A stretch of DNA of 13,681 bases. It comes from Synechococcaceae bacterium WBB_10_009 (GTDB taxonomy: Bacteria; Cyanobacteriota; Cyanobacteriia; PCC-6307; Cyanobiaceae). Location: NCBI GenBank assembly GCA_010030955.1, contig RHBP01000031.1, positions 1 to 13,681 on the forward strand, written 5' to 3'. Below the pieces are notes generated by a model. That model was not told where the DNA came from, did no database searches, and was given only the letters and a program-made list of their open reading frames with translations. This document shows positions 7,210 to 13,583 of the stretch, in pieces (within the stretch, counting starts at the first letter, position 1; every line of letters starts with the position of its first letter). The position numbers were made by a program, and so were the translations under genes.

Positions 7210-7969
7210 GCTCCCCCTCCAGCAGCATGTTGAACTGCAGCAGCTGCTCGTCGTTGAGTTGCTGGCGGCTGCTGAGCTGGAAGTGCTGCTCCAGCAGCCC
7301 GCGCCCCTGGGCCGCGTCCCAGCGCAGGCTCTGCAGCAGTTGGTCGCTCTGCTGGAGCAGATCACTGCGGCGCAGGGGCACCGCCGCCTGGGTTGGGTCG
7401 GTGCCGGCGGTTAGGCCCCTGAGGCTGCGCAGCACGCCCACCAGGTCGGCGTAGCTGGTGATGCGGCTGCGGCTGGGGTGGCCGAAGCAGCGCTCCAGGT
7501 AGAGGCCCTCCTGGTTGCGGTCCCAGCCCAGGCGCTGCAGCTGCACGTCCAGCTCCGCCAGTTCATCGCTCCAGTCGTCCGGGTCCGCCTGGGGCTCCGG
7601 CGGGGCGGAGGCCGGTGCCGGTGCCGGCGCGGGCACCTTGGGCAGGCTCGGTGCGGCGCCGCCATGGCGGATCAGGGTGGCCCGTGGGGCGGGCTGGGGT
7701 TCTGCGGGGGCTGGCGAGGGCTCGGGTTCGGGGTCGGCCATCGCCGCAGCGGGCGGCGCCTCGTTGACCGGCGCCGCTGCCGGTTGCACCCGTGGCGGCA
7801 GCTGCTCCTGCAGCCGCTGGCGGGCCCGTTGCTCCGCCTGCTCGGCATCGGCCGCTTCGCCCAGGCAGCTGCCGATGCACTGCTCACCCCGCCAGGCGCT
7901 GGCCTCCACCACCCGGCTGCCGGGCTCGGCGTGAACGAGCCGCGCCTTCAGCAGCGGGGGGCTCTGCAT
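7163..7969 (-). CDS. Hypothetical protein with Pro/Ala linker and duplicated C-terminal module
   Basis: No function can be assigned. The 268-residue protein has an N-terminal segment (about 1-55, PLLKARLVHAEPGSRVVEAS, including EAADAEQAEQRARQRL). A Pro/Ala-rich, probably disordered linker follows (56-130). The C-terminal region holds two related units, about 140-186 and 208-254. Each carries L..L.WD, then a hydrophobic segment with LE...F, then SR and a closing LL-rich helix; Trp149/Asp150 match Trp217/Asp218, and Ser166/Arg167 match Ser234/Arg235, with a constant offset of 68. The unit is reminiscent of a small helical module in cyanobacterial proteins, but I cannot name it. The protein is probably cytosolic, as no signal peptide is seen. 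Its last 15 codons overlap the 3' end of the convergent protease-like gene. Upstream it is divergent from terC with a 61-nt gap. Confidence 0.78.
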   Translation of the reverse strand: MQSPPLLKARLVHAEPGSRVVEASAWRGEQCIGSCLGEAADAEQAEQRARQRLQEQLPPRVQPAAAPVNEAPPAAAMADPEPEPSPAPAEPQPAPRATLIRHGGAAPSLPKVPAPAPAPASAPPEPQADPDDWSDELAELDVQLQRLGWDRNQEGLYLERCFGHPSRSRITSYADLVGVLRSLRGLTAGTDPTQAAVPLRRSDLLQQSDQLLQSLRWDAAQGRGLLEQHFQLSSRQQLNDEQLLQFNMLLEGELIQAGSGLAAAGSPG

Positions 7970-7994
7970 GGCCGGTGCAACGCGTCGGGGTTTC

Positions 7995-8000
7995 TACACT
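7995..8000 (+). promoter_or_regulatory. Possible -10 element (TACACT) for the terC gene run
   Basis: TACACT lies in the short divergent gap, 30 nt before the terC start. It matches the TAnAnT pattern, but no -35 hexamer is recognisable at 16-18 nt upstream, so support is weak. It would drive terC and, if the tight gene spacing reflects an operon, the three genes after it. Confidence 0.25.
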
Positions 8001-8030
8001 GCCGCGTCTCAGGACGCTCTGCACAACGCC

Positions 8031-8792
8031 ATGGAAGCGGAGTCGATTCCTTCGGTTTCACCCCTGATCCAGGCGGCCGATCAGTGGGGGGAGCTGCTGC
8101 TGTTGCTGCCCTTGCTGGTGGCCCTGGAGGCGGTGCTCTCCGCCGACAACGCCATCGCCCTGGCGGCCCTCTCCCGTCAGCTCAAGGACCCGCGCCAGCA
8201 GGGGCAAGCCCTCAACTTGGGCCTGGGCCTGGCCCTGCTGTTTCGGCTGGTGTTGATCGGCGCTGCCCGCTGGGTGCTGGATTTCTGGCCCCTGCAGCTG
8301 CTGGCGGCCGCCTATCTCCTGTGGCTCTGCCTCAGCAGCCTGCAGCCCCTGTGGTGGGGTTCCGGTGCCGGGGATGGCGCCGCGGCGGCAGCTGAACCGG
8401 AGGCCGCAGCCCCCACCGCCGGCCACAACCGCGGGCTGGGGATGGTGGTGCTCACCCTGGCCCTCACCGACCTGGCCTTTTCCCTCGACAGCGTTGCCGC
8501 CGCCGTGGCGGTGAGCGACAACCTGCTGCTGGTGATGGCCGGCGGTGTGATTGGGGTGGTGGCGCTGCGCTTCACCGCCGCCCTGTTCATCCGTTGGTTG
8601 GAGCAGTTCCGCCACCTGGAGGCGGCCGGCTACCTGGCGGTGGGGTTGGTGGGCATCCGGCTGCTGCTGCGCCTGGGGGCACCCCAGTTGGTGCCGCCCG
8701 AGTGGGTGCTGCTGCTGGTGGTGGCGCTGCTGTTCGCCTGGGGCTTCTCGAGCCGCAACCCGGCGGAGCCCGTTGAGCAGCCCAGCCCCTGA
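8031..8792 (+). CDS. TerC-family integral membrane protein
   Basis: TerC-family proteins are polytopic membrane proteins. Bacterial members are linked to tellurite resistance or metal (notably manganese) handling, and the plant homologue is needed for thylakoid biogenesis. From the ATG at 8031 the protein has 253 residues and about seven hydrophobic segments (near 21-48, 61-80, 85-105, 136-160, 163-187, 197-214 and 224-240). Family signatures are visible: EAVLSADNAIAL (Glu33, Asp39) in the first segment and LTDLAFSLDSV (Asp147, Asp153) in the fourth. These membrane-embedded acidic residues are the presumed ion-binding sites. A poorly conserved Ala/Glu/Pro loop lies at 112-134. A longer start (ATG 7968) would overlap the divergent gene and adds non-family sequence, so I prefer 8031. 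It is first of four closely spaced rightward genes. The transported substrate cannot be told from sequence. Confidence 0.9.
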   Translation: MEAESIPSVSPLIQAADQWGELLLLLPLLVALEAVLSADNAIALAALSRQLKDPRQQGQALNLGLGLALLFRLVLIGAARWVLDFWPLQLLAAAYLLWLCLSSLQPLWWGSGAGDGAAAAAEPEAAAPTAGHNRGLGMVVLTLALTDLAFSLDSVAAAVAVSDNLLLVMAGGVIGVVALRFTAALFIRWLEQFRHLEAAGYLAVGLVGIRLLLRLGAPQLVPPEWVLLLVVALLFAWGFSSRNPAEPVEQPSP

Positions 8793-8796
8793 AGCC

Positions 8797-9165
8797 ATGC
8801 GCGTGGAACTGCGACAGGCCGGCAGCGACCGGCTGCTGGAGCGTCTGGAGCTGGAGGAGGTGCCCCAGCCCGGCCGCTGGCTGGTGGTGGACAACCGCAG
8901 TTTCCTGGTGCTGCAGCGCCACCACCGCTACCAGCTGCGGGCGGGCCGCTATGAGCTCAGCAGCGTGGCCCTGCAGGTGAAACCGCAGCGGCAGCCCGCC
9001 GATGCCCGTTGGTGGCAGGGGCGCTGGGTGATCGGTGATCCCAGCTGCCGCTTCAACGCCCGCTCGCCGCTGTTGCGCTGTGCGGTGCTGCCGGAGGGGC
9101 CGTGTGAGCGCTGCGTTCACCACAGCGATCCGCCGGATGGGGCGACCGCCGCTGGCCATGGCTGA
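8797..9165 (+). CDS. DUF6464-like cyanobacterial protein with four conserved-looking cysteines
   Basis: The protein has 122 residues and resembles a cyanobacterial family of unknown function that I recall as DUF6464. It opens with a beta-rich domain (RWLVVDNRSFLVLQRHHRY, then GRYELSSVALQV). A hallmark C-terminal segment follows: RWVIGDPSCRFNARSPLLRC, then AVLPEGPCERC. Cys84, Cys95, Cys103 and Cys106 are spaced C-x10-C-x7-C-x2-C, which could bind zinc or simply form structure. The ATG at 8797 is 4 nt after the terC stop without its own Shine-Dalgarno, so translation is probably coupled. It overlaps the next gene by 8 nt (ATGGCTGA). No signal peptide or membrane segment is seen. The family name is from memory and unverified; the gene itself is well supported by its context and composition. 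Confidence 0.82.
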   Translation: MRVELRQAGSDRLLERLELEEVPQPGRWLVVDNRSFLVLQRHHRYQLRAGRYELSSVALQVKPQRQPADARWWQGRWVIGDPSCRFNARSPLLRCAVLPEGPCERCVHHSDPPDGATAAGHG

Positions 9166-9850
9166 GGCGCCCCTGCGCTGGTGGGAGGGGGTGCTGGTGG
9201 CGGGCCATGGTGTGGCCTCGGGCCGGGCCACCGGCAGCCCCTACCCCGCCGGCACCATCGCCCTGCAGACCCCCCATTTCGCCGCCGCGGGGGTGGATCT
9301 GAGCCCCTACCAGCCGGCCACGCTCAACCTGGCCTTCCCCGGCGGCCGCTGGCGGCTGCGCGATCCACACCACCGGGTGAACCAGCTGCGCTGGACCGAC
9401 CGCCACCCGCCCGAAACCTTCTCCTTCTGGCGCTGTCAGCTGCGCCCTGCGGAGGCGGTCGATGCCGTGGCCGCCCTGATCTATTACCCCCACCCTGAAA
9501 CCAAGCGCGCCCACCACCAACCGGATGGGCTGCTGGAGCTGTTGGCCCCGCCCCTGGGGCCCCTGCCGCCGGGGACACACCTGGCCCTGGGGGTGGATCC
9601 ACGGCGCTGCCGGCTGATCCAGCCGGCCCGGCTGCGGGCCCGGTTGCTGGAATTCCTCAAGTTCCGCGTGCTGGCGGCCCAGGACGCCTTTTTCGAGGGC
9701 AGCGATCCTCCGGCCCTGCGGGCCTGGCTGGCCCAGCACTGGCCCGAGGCCGGCGACCTCAGCGACGGCGAGTTGGCGGCCACCCTGGAGCAGGCACGCC
9801 TGCTCTACACCGAGGCCCCCCGCCGGGGGCCGGCCCCCCGCGACCCGTAG
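9158..9850 (+). CDS. Conserved hypothetical protein; N-terminal half resembles a RibK-like beta-barrel
   Basis: The function is not established. The 230-residue protein starts at ATG 9158, overlapping the stop of the preceding gene by 8 nt. The N-terminal part (about 8-147) contains WEGVLVAGHGVASG, PYPAGTI, SPYQPATLNLAF, IYYPHPETKRAHH and LELLAP...LPPGTHLALGV. The order 'G-x-V-xx-G-x-G', a 'P-x-TLN-x-x' strand, then a late 'L..L..G....L.V' strand parallels archaeal CTP-dependent riboflavin kinases (cradle-loop barrel, PGTLN motif); here PGTLN is PATLN. The C-terminal part (about 150-230) looks helical, with a basic and Pro-rich tail. It is third in the terC run, followed after 27 nt by the helicase frame. 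Riboflavin kinase activity is not claimed, since bacteria normally use RibF. The resemblance is my own reading and needs a profile search. Confidence 0.78.
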   Translation: MAEAPLRWWEGVLVAGHGVASGRATGSPYPAGTIALQTPHFAAAGVDLSPYQPATLNLAFPGGRWRLRDPHHRVNQLRWTDRHPPETFSFWRCQLRPAEAVDAVAALIYYPHPETKRAHHQPDGLLELLAPPLGPLPPGTHLALGVDPRRCRLIQPARLRARLLEFLKFRVLAAQDAFFEGSDPPALRAWLAQHWPEAGDLSDGELAATLEQARLLYTEAPRRGPAPRDP

Positions 9851-9877
9851 GGTGAGGAGACCCCTGGGGCCCCTGCC

Positions 9878-11175
9878 ATTTCGCCGTCAACCCTGGCCGC
9901 GGATGCGGCGCTGAGCAGCTCCCCCTTCGCCGCCCTTGGCCTGGGGCGGCCGATCGTGCAGGCGGTGCTCGACAAGGGCTACACCGCCCCCTCGCCGATT
10001 CAGCAGCAGTGCATCCCGGCGGTGCTGGCGGGGCGCGATGTGATGGCCGCCGCCCAGACCGGCACCGGCAAAACAGCCGGCTTCACCCTGCCGATGCTGG
10101 AGCGGCTGCGCCACGGCCCCCATGCCCGCAACAACATCGTGCGGGCCCTGGTGCTCACCCCCACCCGCGAGCTGGCGGCCCAGGTGGGTGAAAACGTGGC
10201 GGCCTATTCGCGCCACCTCGACCTGCGCTCCGATGTGGTGTTCGGGGGCGTGAAGATCAACCCCCAGATGATGCGGCTGCGGCGCGGCGCCGACGTGCTG
10301 GTGGCCACCCCGGGCCGGCTGATGGATCTCGCCCAGCAGAACGCCGTGAAGCTGGATCGGGTGGAGATCCTGGTGCTCGATGAAGCCGACCGCATGCTCG
10401 ACATGGGCTTCATCCGCGACATCCAGAAAATCCTGGCGCTGCTGCCGGCCCGCCGGCAGAACCTGCTGTTCTCGGCCACCTTTGAGGCCTCGATCAAGAA
10501 GCTGGCCACGGGCCTGCTGCACAACCCTGTGCAGCTGCAGGCCACCCCGGAGAACCGCACCGCCACCACGGTGGAGCACGTGCTGCACCCCTGCGACATG
10601 GCGCGCAAGCCTGAGTTGCTCTGCCACCTGATCCGCAGCAACGATTGGCAGCAGGTGCTCGTGTTTTCTCGCACCAAGCACGGCGCCAACCGCATCGCCG
10701 AACGCCTTAGCCAGGAGGGCATGGCCGCCGCCGCCATCCATGGCAACAAGAGCCAGGGGGCCCGCACCCGCGCCCTCTCCGGCTTCAAGGCCGGGGAGGT
10801 GCGCGTGCTGGTGGCCACCGACATCGCCGCCCGCGGCATCGACATCCACCAACTGCCCCATGTGGTGAACCTCGACCTGCCCAACCAGGCGGAGGATTAC
10901 GTGCACCGCATCGGCCGCACCGGCCGTGCCGGCCACAACGGCCATGCGGTGTCGCTGGTGGCGGCGGAGGAGCACGAGCTGCTGCGGGCGATCGAGCGGC
11001 TGATCGGCAACCCCCTGCCGCGCCAGGCGATCCCCGGCTTTGAACCCACGGTGCTGTCGGCCCCACCGCTCGACCTCAGCGGTGGGGCCGCGGTGGCCGA
11101 GGCCGCGGTGGCCGCTCCGGTGGTGGTGGTGGCGGGCGCACAGCCCAGCGGGCGACCCCCCGCCGCGGCCGTTAA
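9878..11175 (+). CDS. DEAD-box RNA helicase (RhlE-like) with unusual start and apparent 3' frameshift
   Basis: This is an ATP-dependent RNA-unwinding protein of ribosome assembly or RNA decay. All motifs are present (numbered from ATT 9878): Q motif with Phe17 and PSPIQQQ; AQTGTGKT (Lys65); PTRELA; TPGRL; DEAD (168-171); SAT (199-201); VLVFSRTK; ATDIAARGID; HRIGRTGRAG (from 343). Homologous reading begins before the first standard start in frame (GTG 9956), which would delete the Q-motif Phe. The frame opens at 9851 after a stop and offers only ATT 9878 (GGGG 8 nt upstream; a GAGGAG at 9854-9859) or CTG codons. After LDLSGG the frame continues to 11389 antisense to fmt. A -1 shift at 11084-11087 instead gives GRGGRGRGGRSGGGGGG and a basic end, stopping at TAA 11173-11175. 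One restored G gives 432 residues. Both oddities could be sequence errors. It closely follows the upstream hypothetical gene. Confidence 0.9.
11081..11087 (+). other. Apparent frameshift site in the helicase gene (GGTGGGG)
   Basis: Upstream of this G-run the DEAD-box frame is conserved through LDLSGG. Downstream, the -1 frame carries a classic RGG-type tail and a stop that abuts fmt. One extra G in the run 11084-11087 would fuse the two. The cause may be a homopolymer error in the assembly, a true deletion, or slippage during transcription or translation. Confidence 0.7.
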
Positions 11176-12188
11176 CCCAGCCGATCCCCCGCGTTGGCCT
11201 GCAGCTGTTGCAGCAGCTGGCCGCCGCTGGACGCCCCCTTGCCCTCCAGCTGGGCGCTGCGCAGCAGCAGCGGGCATCCCCCCGTGGCCACCACCAGCCC
11301 CAGCTCCGGCAGCAGCTGCAACACCGTGCCCGGAGCGGTGGCGGGCGTTGCCTTGGCGGGGCGCACCAGGGCGGCGGCTTCGGGGCTGAGCTGCGGGGCC
11401 AGCCGTTGCACCAACGGTTCGGTGGCCAGCAGTTTGAGCCGCTTGCCCCTCCAGCCGGTGGTGGCGCCGGGGTAGAGCCCCATCACCCGGCGGTGAATGG
11501 CCAGGGCCGATTGGCTCCAATCGATCTGGAAATCAGCCTTCTGCAGCAGCCGTGCCGTGGTGAGCCCTTCGCTGCCCTGGGCACGCACCCCCAGCCGGGC
11601 CAGGCGCTCCGCCTCCGGCCCGGGGCCAGCGGCCTCAATGCGGGGCATGGCCTCCACCAGCAGCTCCGCGGTGAGCTGGGCCAGCCGCCCCCCCAGTTGC
11701 TGGGCGTTCTCCAGCAGGCCGATGGGGATCGCCCGCTCCAGCAGCACAGGGCCGGTGTCGAGCCCCGCCTCCATGGCCATCACCCCCACGCCGGTCTGCC
11801 CATCGCCCTCCAACAGGCACCACTGGATCGGCCCGGCTCCGCGCCAGCGGGGCAGCAGCGAGCCATGGCCGTTCCAGCAGCCATAGGGGGGCTGATCCAA
11901 CACCTCCTGCGGCAGGATCTGCCCAAACGCCACCACCACGGAGGCGTCCGCCCCCAGGTCGGCGAGCTGCCGTTGGCATTCCGTGTCGCGGCGGATGCGC
12001 TCGGGGCAGAACACCGGGATCCCCAGCTCCAGGGCCCGGGTCTTCACCGGCGAGGGCATCAGGGTGTTGCCCCGGCCCCGCCGCCGGTCCGGCTGGCTCA
12101 CCACCCCCACCAGCTGGTGCCCCGCCGCCACCAATGCCTCCAGGCTGGGCACGGCGTAGGCCGGTGTTCCCCAGAAGAGGAGCTTCAT
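11172..12188 (-). CDS. fmt: Methionyl-tRNA formyltransferase
   Basis: Fmt transfers a formyl group from 10-formyl-tetrahydrofolate to initiator Met-tRNA, in the cytosol, for translation initiation. From the ATG at 12188 (MKLLFWGTPAYAVPSLEAL) it has 338 residues, normal for the family. The N-terminal Rossmann-like formyltransferase domain carries the catalytic triad Asn106, His108 (NGHGSLLPRWRGAGPIQW) and Asp144 (GLDTGPVL), at the same residue numbers as the E. coli enzyme. The SLLPR loop is intact. The C-terminal tRNA-binding domain (about 205-310) includes AIHRRVMGLYPGA. It starts 7 nt after the pmbA stop, so it is probably the last gene of a tldD-pmbA-fmt operon. Its TAA stop shares the palindrome GTTAAC with the proposed helicase stop, so the convergent genes overlap by 4 nt. 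No terminator is visible between them. Confidence 0.97.
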   Translation of the reverse strand: MKLLFWGTPAYAVPSLEALVAAGHQLVGVVSQPDRRRGRGNTLMPSPVKTRALELGIPVFCPERIRRDTECQRQLADLGADASVVVAFGQILPQEVLDQPPYGCWNGHGSLLPRWRGAGPIQWCLLEGDGQTGVGVMAMEAGLDTGPVLLERAIPIGLLENAQQLGGRLAQLTAELLVEAMPRIEAAGPGPEAERLARLGVRAQGSEGLTTARLLQKADFQIDWSQSALAIHRRVMGLYPGATTGWRGKRLKLLATEPLVQRLAPQLSPEAAALVRPAKATPATAPGTVLQLLPELGLVVATGGCPLLLRSAQLEGKGASSGGQLLQQLQANAGDRLG

Positions 12189-12195
12189 CGGCGGG

Positions 12196-13581
12196 TCAGG
12201 CTTCGCCGGTGATCGACAGCCCCTCCACCCACACCAGGGGGCAGAGCCCATCGGGGGTGACCTTCGCGTCGCCCTCAAAGCCCACGATCGACTGCAGCAC
12301 CTGGCGGATGTCGCCGGCCACGGTGGCGGCCTCGATCGATCGGCACTCCCCGCCGCGCACCAGCCAACCATCGAAGGGCAGCGAGAAGGAGCCCTGGCTG
12401 GCCTTCACGCCGGCGTGCAGGGCGGAGAGGGAGTCGATCCACACCAGGGGCTGATCCGCCTGGAAGCGGTTGAGGCCCGCCTGGCCGCCGCCGCTGCCCG
12501 GGGTGGCGCCGATCTCAAACCAGTCGGGCCCCACCGACACCTTGGCCCCCAGGCCGGCGTGGCCCGTGGGCTCCACGCCGAAGGCGCGGGCGGTGGCCTC
12601 CGAGTGCAGGAACTGGCGCAGCACGCCGCCCTCCAGCAGCGCCAGGCGGCGGGTGGGGGTGCCTTCGCCGTCGAAGGCGGAGGCGCCGATGTTGCCGGGG
12701 TGCAGGCCGTTGTCGTGCAGGTCGAGGAAGGGCACCGCCAGCGGTTGGCCGAGCGATTCACGGCTGCTCAGGCTCACCCCATCGAGCACGGCCCGGGCGT
12801 TGAACAGGCTGCTGAAGGCGCCGATCAGATCGAGGAAGGCCTCCGGGCTGAACACGCAGGTGTAATGCCCGGTTTCGATCGGGGCGTAATCGAGGTGGCT
12901 GATGGTGCGCTCGGCCGCTTCGTTGATGCAGCCGGCGATGTCGAGGTCGCCGGCGCCATAGGCCAGCCGCATGGCTCCGGCACTGCGGGGTTTGCGCCCG
13001 GTTTCTTCGGCGCGGGCGTAGAGGTAGACGCTGGCGGTGGTGAGCCGTTGCTGGCGGCGGGCGCCGTCGCTGTTGAGGTAGATCCGCTCGCTGCTGCGTT
13101 CCGCCAGGCCGTTGTAGGGCACGGTGCCGATGGCGCTGTGGCGCCCCAGCAGCTCCTGCTCCGCCTGCTTGAGCGTGTCGAGCAGGTGCAGGATGCCGCG
13201 GGGCGCGTGCAGCGGCTGGTTCAGCTCCGCCACCGGCGCCGTGGCCAGGGGGGAGAAGGCCGGGGTGTCGTCGGGGTTGCCGAAGGCGCTGGCGGCCTGG
13301 GCGCCGCTGAGGGCGCGCTCCAGGCCGGAGTCCGACAGGTCGGAGGTGCTGGTGGTGCCCACCAGGCCATCGCCATTCCAGACCCGCACCGTGATCGAAC
13401 TGCGCTGGGCCCCCTTGAGCTGCTTGGGTTCGCCGCGGTCCACCTGCACGGAGGTGTCGCTGCTGCAGGCGGCCCCCAGGTCCCACCGGCGGATGCCGTG
13501 GTCGGCGGCGATGCGGGCCAGGGTTTGGCCCAACGCATCGGCGTTGAGGCTTGCCCCGGTGGCGGTGTCACCGCTGGCCAT
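12196..13581 (-). CDS. pmbA: TldD/PmbA-family protein, PmbA (TldE) type
   Basis: PmbA/TldE is the partner of TldD in a cytosolic heterodimeric protease that, in E. coli, matures microcin B17 and degrades unfolded peptides such as CcdA. The 461-residue protein (E. coli PmbA is about 450) starts at ATG 13581. It has the PmbA N-terminal region (TSVQVDRGEPKQL, SSITVRVWNGDGLVGT) and the modulator-of-gyrase core (YNGLAERSSERIYLNSDG, SPEAFLDLIGAFSSLFNA). The C-terminal barrel follows (FDGWLVRGGECRSIEAATVA, then a final LVWVEGLSITG). No HExxxH motif is seen, as expected for TldE; the metal site is on TldD. It begins 2 nt after the tldD stop and ends 7 nt before fmt, so translational coupling is likely. 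The peptide substrate in cyanobacteria is unknown. Confidence 0.93.
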   Translation of the reverse strand: MASGDTATGASLNADALGQTLARIAADHGIRRWDLGAACSSDTSVQVDRGEPKQLKGAQRSSITVRVWNGDGLVGTTSTSDLSDSGLERALSGAQAASAFGNPDDTPAFSPLATAPVAELNQPLHAPRGILHLLDTLKQAEQELLGRHSAIGTVPYNGLAERSSERIYLNSDGARRQQRLTTASVYLYARAEETGRKPRSAGAMRLAYGAGDLDIAGCINEAAERTISHLDYAPIETGHYTCVFSPEAFLDLIGAFSSLFNARAVLDGVSLSSRESLGQPLAVPFLDLHDNGLHPGNIGASAFDGEGTPTRRLALLEGGVLRQFLHSEATARAFGVEPTGHAGLGAKVSVGPDWFEIGATPGSGGGQAGLNRFQADQPLVWIDSLSALHAGVKASQGSFSLPFDGWLVRGGECRSIEAATVAGDIRQVLQSIVGFEGDAKVTPDGLCPLVWVEGLSITGEA

Positions 13582-13583
13582 GG

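Noticed and set aside
7478..8395. A 305-codon rightward frame across the leftward hypothetical and terC
   Set aside because: It overlaps two better-supported genes and consists of Gly/Arg/Ala-rich shadow sequence.
9887..10975. A 362-codon frame antisense to the helicase
   Set aside because: A shadow of the DEAD-box gene, with no recognisable domain and His/Gly/Val-rich composition.
11176..11389. The helicase C-terminus as read without a frameshift
   Set aside because: The residues are Ala/Pro-rich, antisense to fmt and unlike helicase tails, while the -1 frame gives a typical RGG tail and a clean stop.
11040..12212. A 390-codon rightward frame opposite fmt
   Set aside because: fmt carries the complete catalytic triad on the other strand; this frame is Gln/Pro/His-rich shadow sequence. 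Only its small overlap with the RGG-tail region is of note, and that is in a different frame.
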